Shown here: positions 30,402 through 32,439 of the stretch, piece by piece
Numbering within the stretch: the first letter of the stretch is position 1
How the letters are laid out: each line of letters begins with the position of its first letter
From: an uncultured Eubacteriales bacterium
GTDB taxonomy: Bacteria; Bacillota; Clostridia; Tissierellales; Peptoniphilaceae
DNA: 32,439 bases
Reading direction: 5' to 3'
Assembly: GCA_902488815.1 (NCBI GenBank)
Contig: CABTXP010000014.1
Span: forward strand, 1-32,439
Program-made: the position numbers and the translations under genes
The notes under the pieces: model-generated
What the model saw: only the letters and a program-made list of their open reading frames with translations
Databases searched by the model: none
What the model was told of the DNA's origin: nothing

Positions 30402-30466
30402 GACACTTCCCCTTCATTAATTGATATACTTAATATAAGGATATAGGACAAAGGAGAAGTTGACAA

Positions 30467-31717
30467 GTGATAAGAGTATTAAAAGATATAGAAGAATTGT
30501 TTGTGCCTCGTGAAGTTTCTTCCCCGTTAAAGGGCGAAGAAATGAAGTCGGGGAAAATTTTAAAAAACGCCTATGTAAAAATTGAGGGCGAAAAAATTTC
30601 AGAGGTTGGAGAAAATTATAAGGACGAGGAAAATGTTGAAGCGATTTCCATGAAAGGCAAGGTATGTCTGCCGGGACTTATCGACTCACACACCCACCTT
30701 GTCTACGGCGGCAGCAGAGAGCATGAGTTTGCACTGAAGCTCCAAGGCAAAACCTATTTGGAAATACTTGCCATGGGCGGCGGCATACACTCTACTGTAA
30801 AAGCCACGAGAGAGTCTTCCTTTGAGACACTTTACGAAAAGACCAAGGCCCTTGCTCTTAAAATGTTAAGCTACGGCACAACGGCAATTGAAGTGAAGTC
30901 GGGCTACGGCCTTGACAGAGAGACGGAGCTGCGCCAGTTGGAAGTGATTAAAAAATTAAACGAAGAGCTGCCCATTGAATTTATTCCCACGTACTTGGGA
31001 GCACATGCCATGCCGAAGGAGTATGCAGATAACAGAGAAGGATACATTGACCTAGTAAAAGAAATGAACGAAGAAGTTAAAGAGAAAAACTTGGCGGAAT
31101 TTGTAGATGTATTTTGCGAAGAAGGAGCCTTCACTGCAGAAGAGTCTTATGAGATATTAAAGCACGCAAAGGACTTAGGCTTCAGACTTCGCATTCACTC
31201 AAATGAAATTAAATCAATAGGCGGCATAGAAGTGGCGGGAAAATTAAAAGCCCATTCAGCGGAACACTTGATGAATATTTCAGATGAAGAGATTAAAATT
31301 TTGGCATCTGCGGGAGTAATCGGAAACCTTCTGCCCCAAACCACTCTCTATCTCAAGGAAGAAAGCTATGCCCCGGCGAGGAAGATGCTTGAAAACAATA
31401 TGGCAATTACTCTTTCCACAGATGCAAATCCGGGCAGCTGTCCCACAGGCAATATTCAAATGAGTATGCAGTTGGGATCACTTTACATGGGACTTGAACC
31501 TATGGAAGTATTTAATGCCGTGACAAAAAACGCCGCATTTTCCGTGGGAAGAGAAGATACAATAGGAGATTTAAAAGAAGGCATATTTGCAAACCTCACC
31601 TTCTTCGACGCCCCCAACTTGGAATATATTTTATACTTCTTCGCAACCAACTTGGTAAGCGACGTATTTATAAAAGGAGAACGAGTGGTAGAAGACTCCG
31701 TTGTGAAAGTTAAATAA
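30467..31717 (+). CDS. hutI: Imidazolonepropionase
   Basis: This 416-residue amidohydrolase opens imidazolonepropionate to N-formimino-glutamate, the third step of histidine breakdown. The metal and active-site blocks are visible: GLIDSHTHLVYGG near 72-84, YLGAHAMP near 181, RIHSNEI near 243, HSAEHLM near 264 and LSTDANPGSCP near 318. The length is normal. The start is GTG 30467 with AAGGAG 10 bases upstream; no nearby ATG is in frame. The 65-base divergent region with hutU must contain both promoters, but only weak -10-like AT stretches are seen. The gene ends at a bidirectional terminator. Confidence 0.96.
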   Translation: MIRVLKDIEELFVPREVSSPLKGEEMKSGKILKNAYVKIEGEKISEVGENYKDEENVEAISMKGKVCLPGLIDSHTHLVYGGSREHEFALKLQGKTYLEILAMGGGIHSTVKATRESSFETLYEKTKALALKMLSYGTTAIEVKSGYGLDRETELRQLEVIKKLNEELPIEFIPTYLGAHAMPKEYADNREGYIDLVKEMNEEVKEKNLAEFVDVFCEEGAFTAEESYEILKHAKDLGFRLRIHSNEIKSIGGIEVAGKLKAHSAEHLMNISDEEIKILASAGVIGNLLPQTTLYLKEESYAPARKMLENNMAITLSTDANPGSCPTGNIQMSMQLGSLYMGLEPMEVFNAVTKNAAFSVGREDTIGDLKEGIFANLTFFDAPNLEYILYFFATNLVSDVFIKGERVVEDSVVKVK

Positions 31718-31730
31718 CTTGTTATTTGTA

Positions 31731-31777
31731 AAAAAATCGGCACAAAGGTATAACCCTTATGCCGATTAATTTTTTTA
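31731..31777. terminator. Bidirectional terminator
   Basis: A long stem joins AATCGGCACAAAGG with CCCTTATGCCGATT (a short internal mismatch) around TATAA. A runs lie on the left and a T run on the right. It serves hutI and the convergent surface-protein gene. Confidence 0.9.
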
Positions 31778-31806
31778 ATTAAAGATATTATTTTAATTTA
31801 ATAGAA

Positions 31807-32439
31807 TTATCTATTGTCTATAACTTGTTCTCTAATTATGGTAACTTTTCTACTTACTTCGTCCCAAAATATTTCAGTACCGTCTTTTAGTCCCAATGCT
31901 CTTGCAATATTTGCTATTGGAAGCATAGTTCTACCGTTTTTAATAACAGGTTTAACATCGCTTTCATATACCTTTCCATTTACAACTATCTTGTTTGTAT
32001 CAACAGGTATTGTAATCACGTTGTCTTTGTCGGTTAAAAGTACGGTTCTTGTTTCATTTATCCACTGTACATTAAATCCAAGAGCTTCCGCAACAAATCT
32101 TATGGGTAGCATTGTTCTTCCGTCTTTTATAAACGGCGCTACATCCATAGTTATTTTTTCTTCAATACCATTTACCGATTTTTCCATTGTCTTTGAATCT
32201 ATTGTAAGAGTTACCTTAGTCGTTACTCTTGTAATATGTTTAGATTCAACTTGTCCTACCGGTCTGAAGTAAATCATCCAAAACGGATTATATCCCGGTC
32301 CGAAGGGAAGAGGCATCACATCAGGTGTAGGCGGTGTTGGCGGAGTCGGTGGTGTTGGTGGTGTCGGTGGTGTTGGTGGTGTGCCTATTGCTTTATATTT
32401 TACTACTACAGTCTTATTTCCATCCATAGTAAGTGTTAA
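31807..32439 (-). CDS. Large surface protein, C-terminal part (runs off window)
   Basis: The frame is open to the window edge, so the gene begins outside. The visible 210 residues start with LTLTMDGNKTVVVKYKA, the end of an InlB-B/Listeria-Bacteroides-type repeat. A Pro-Pro-Thr linker of six units follows, then a hydrophobic aromatic stretch (PFGPGYNPFWMIYF). Two copies of the copper-amine-oxidase N-terminal-like (stalk) motif come next: FIKDGRTMLPIRFVAEALG and VIKNGRTMLPIANIARALG. These domains are common in secreted proteins of anaerobic Firmicutes and are thought to bind surfaces. No LPXTG sorting signal is seen at the end, so the stalk domains may act as the anchor. Overall function is unknown. 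Confidence 0.85.
   Translation of the reverse strand, partial: LTLTMDGNKTVVVKYKAIGTPPTPPTPPTPPTPPTPPTPDVMPLPFGPGYNPFWMIYFRPVGQVESKHITRVTTKVTLTIDSKTMEKSVNGIEEKITMDVAPFIKDGRTMLPIRFVAEALGFNVQWINETRTVLLTDKDNVITIPVDTNKIVVNGKVYESDVKPVIKNGRTMLPIANIARALGLKDGTEIFWDEVSRKVTIIREQVIDNR
32324..32380 (-). repeat. 9-bp tandem repeat encoding Pro-Pro-Thr linker
   Basis: About six units of a 9-base sequence like GGTGTTGGT, with third-position changes (C, T or A), encode the PPT repeats of the surface protein. Such a tract can gain or lose units by slippage in steps of 9 bases, changing linker length without breaking the frame. Confidence 0.9.

Noticed and set aside
30402..30466. Promoters for hutU and hutI in the 65-base divergent gap.
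   Set aside because: Several AT-rich -10-like strings exist, but no pair with a convincing -35 could be chosen on either strand.
1..32439. CRISPR arrays, transposases or rRNA genes.
   Set aside because: No regularly spaced repeats, transposase motifs or rRNA-like stretches were seen.

Overview
The window looks like chromosomal DNA from a low-GC, amino-acid-fermenting anaerobic Firmicute, probably of the Tissierellia/Peptoniphilaceae kind. The taxonomic guess is inferred from three things: lysine- and histidine-fermentation genes, a CtsR-type heat-shock operator with AGGAGG ribosome sites, and AT-rich intergenic DNA with strong rho-independent terminators. Most genes lie on the minus strand in short, tightly packed operons. 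No stretch longer than about 260 bases lacks a gene. I see no insertion sequence, phage or CRISPR array.

Region 1 (1-5100) is a lysine-fermentation locus. kdd, kal and kce, followed by the start of a lipoprotein gene, form a minus-strand operon. It has a textbook sigma-54 promoter at 2443-2459 and an upstream palindrome at 2520-2537 that suits an activator. The neighbouring activator gene is unusual. A Kdd-like domain (3795-4592) and a sigma-54 AAA+ activator (2621-3856) overlap in different frames. The first 70 residues of the activator ORF are the missing C-terminal part of the Kdd-like domain. I read this as one gene, an enzyme-derived sensor fused to a sigma-54 activator, now split by a small frame-shifting deletion.

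Region 2 (5100-15250) is mainly housekeeping: gltX, small membrane proteins, an MscS channel, a DUF951 gene whose stop codon directly abuts tRNA-Arg(CCG), a CNNM/HlyC transporter, a glucosaminidase, tadA, and a clpB plus J-domain operon behind a CtsR operator.

Region 3 (15400-18830) holds an M24 peptidase and a compact candidate DNA-damage switch. An XRE repressor and an ImmA/IrrE protease face a Y-family polymerase gene. Between them lie two perfect-consensus promoters that point at each other and carry related GTGCA elements.

Region 4 (18830-24150) has an enoyl-CoA hydratase/isomerase with a two-subunit CoA-transferase, which could handle acetoacetate made by Kce. Convergent to it is a Ca2+/Mn2+-type P-ATPase whose leader resembles a yybP-ykoY manganese riboswitch.

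Region 5 (24150-32439) has murI, a WalJ-type hydrolase with surE, and a translationally coupled operon of hutU, a YitT-family membrane protein and a methionine-sulfoxide-reductase/nitroreductase fusion. Divergent hutI follows, then the 3' end of a repeat-rich surface protein with a proline-threonine linker and copper-amine-oxidase-type domains.
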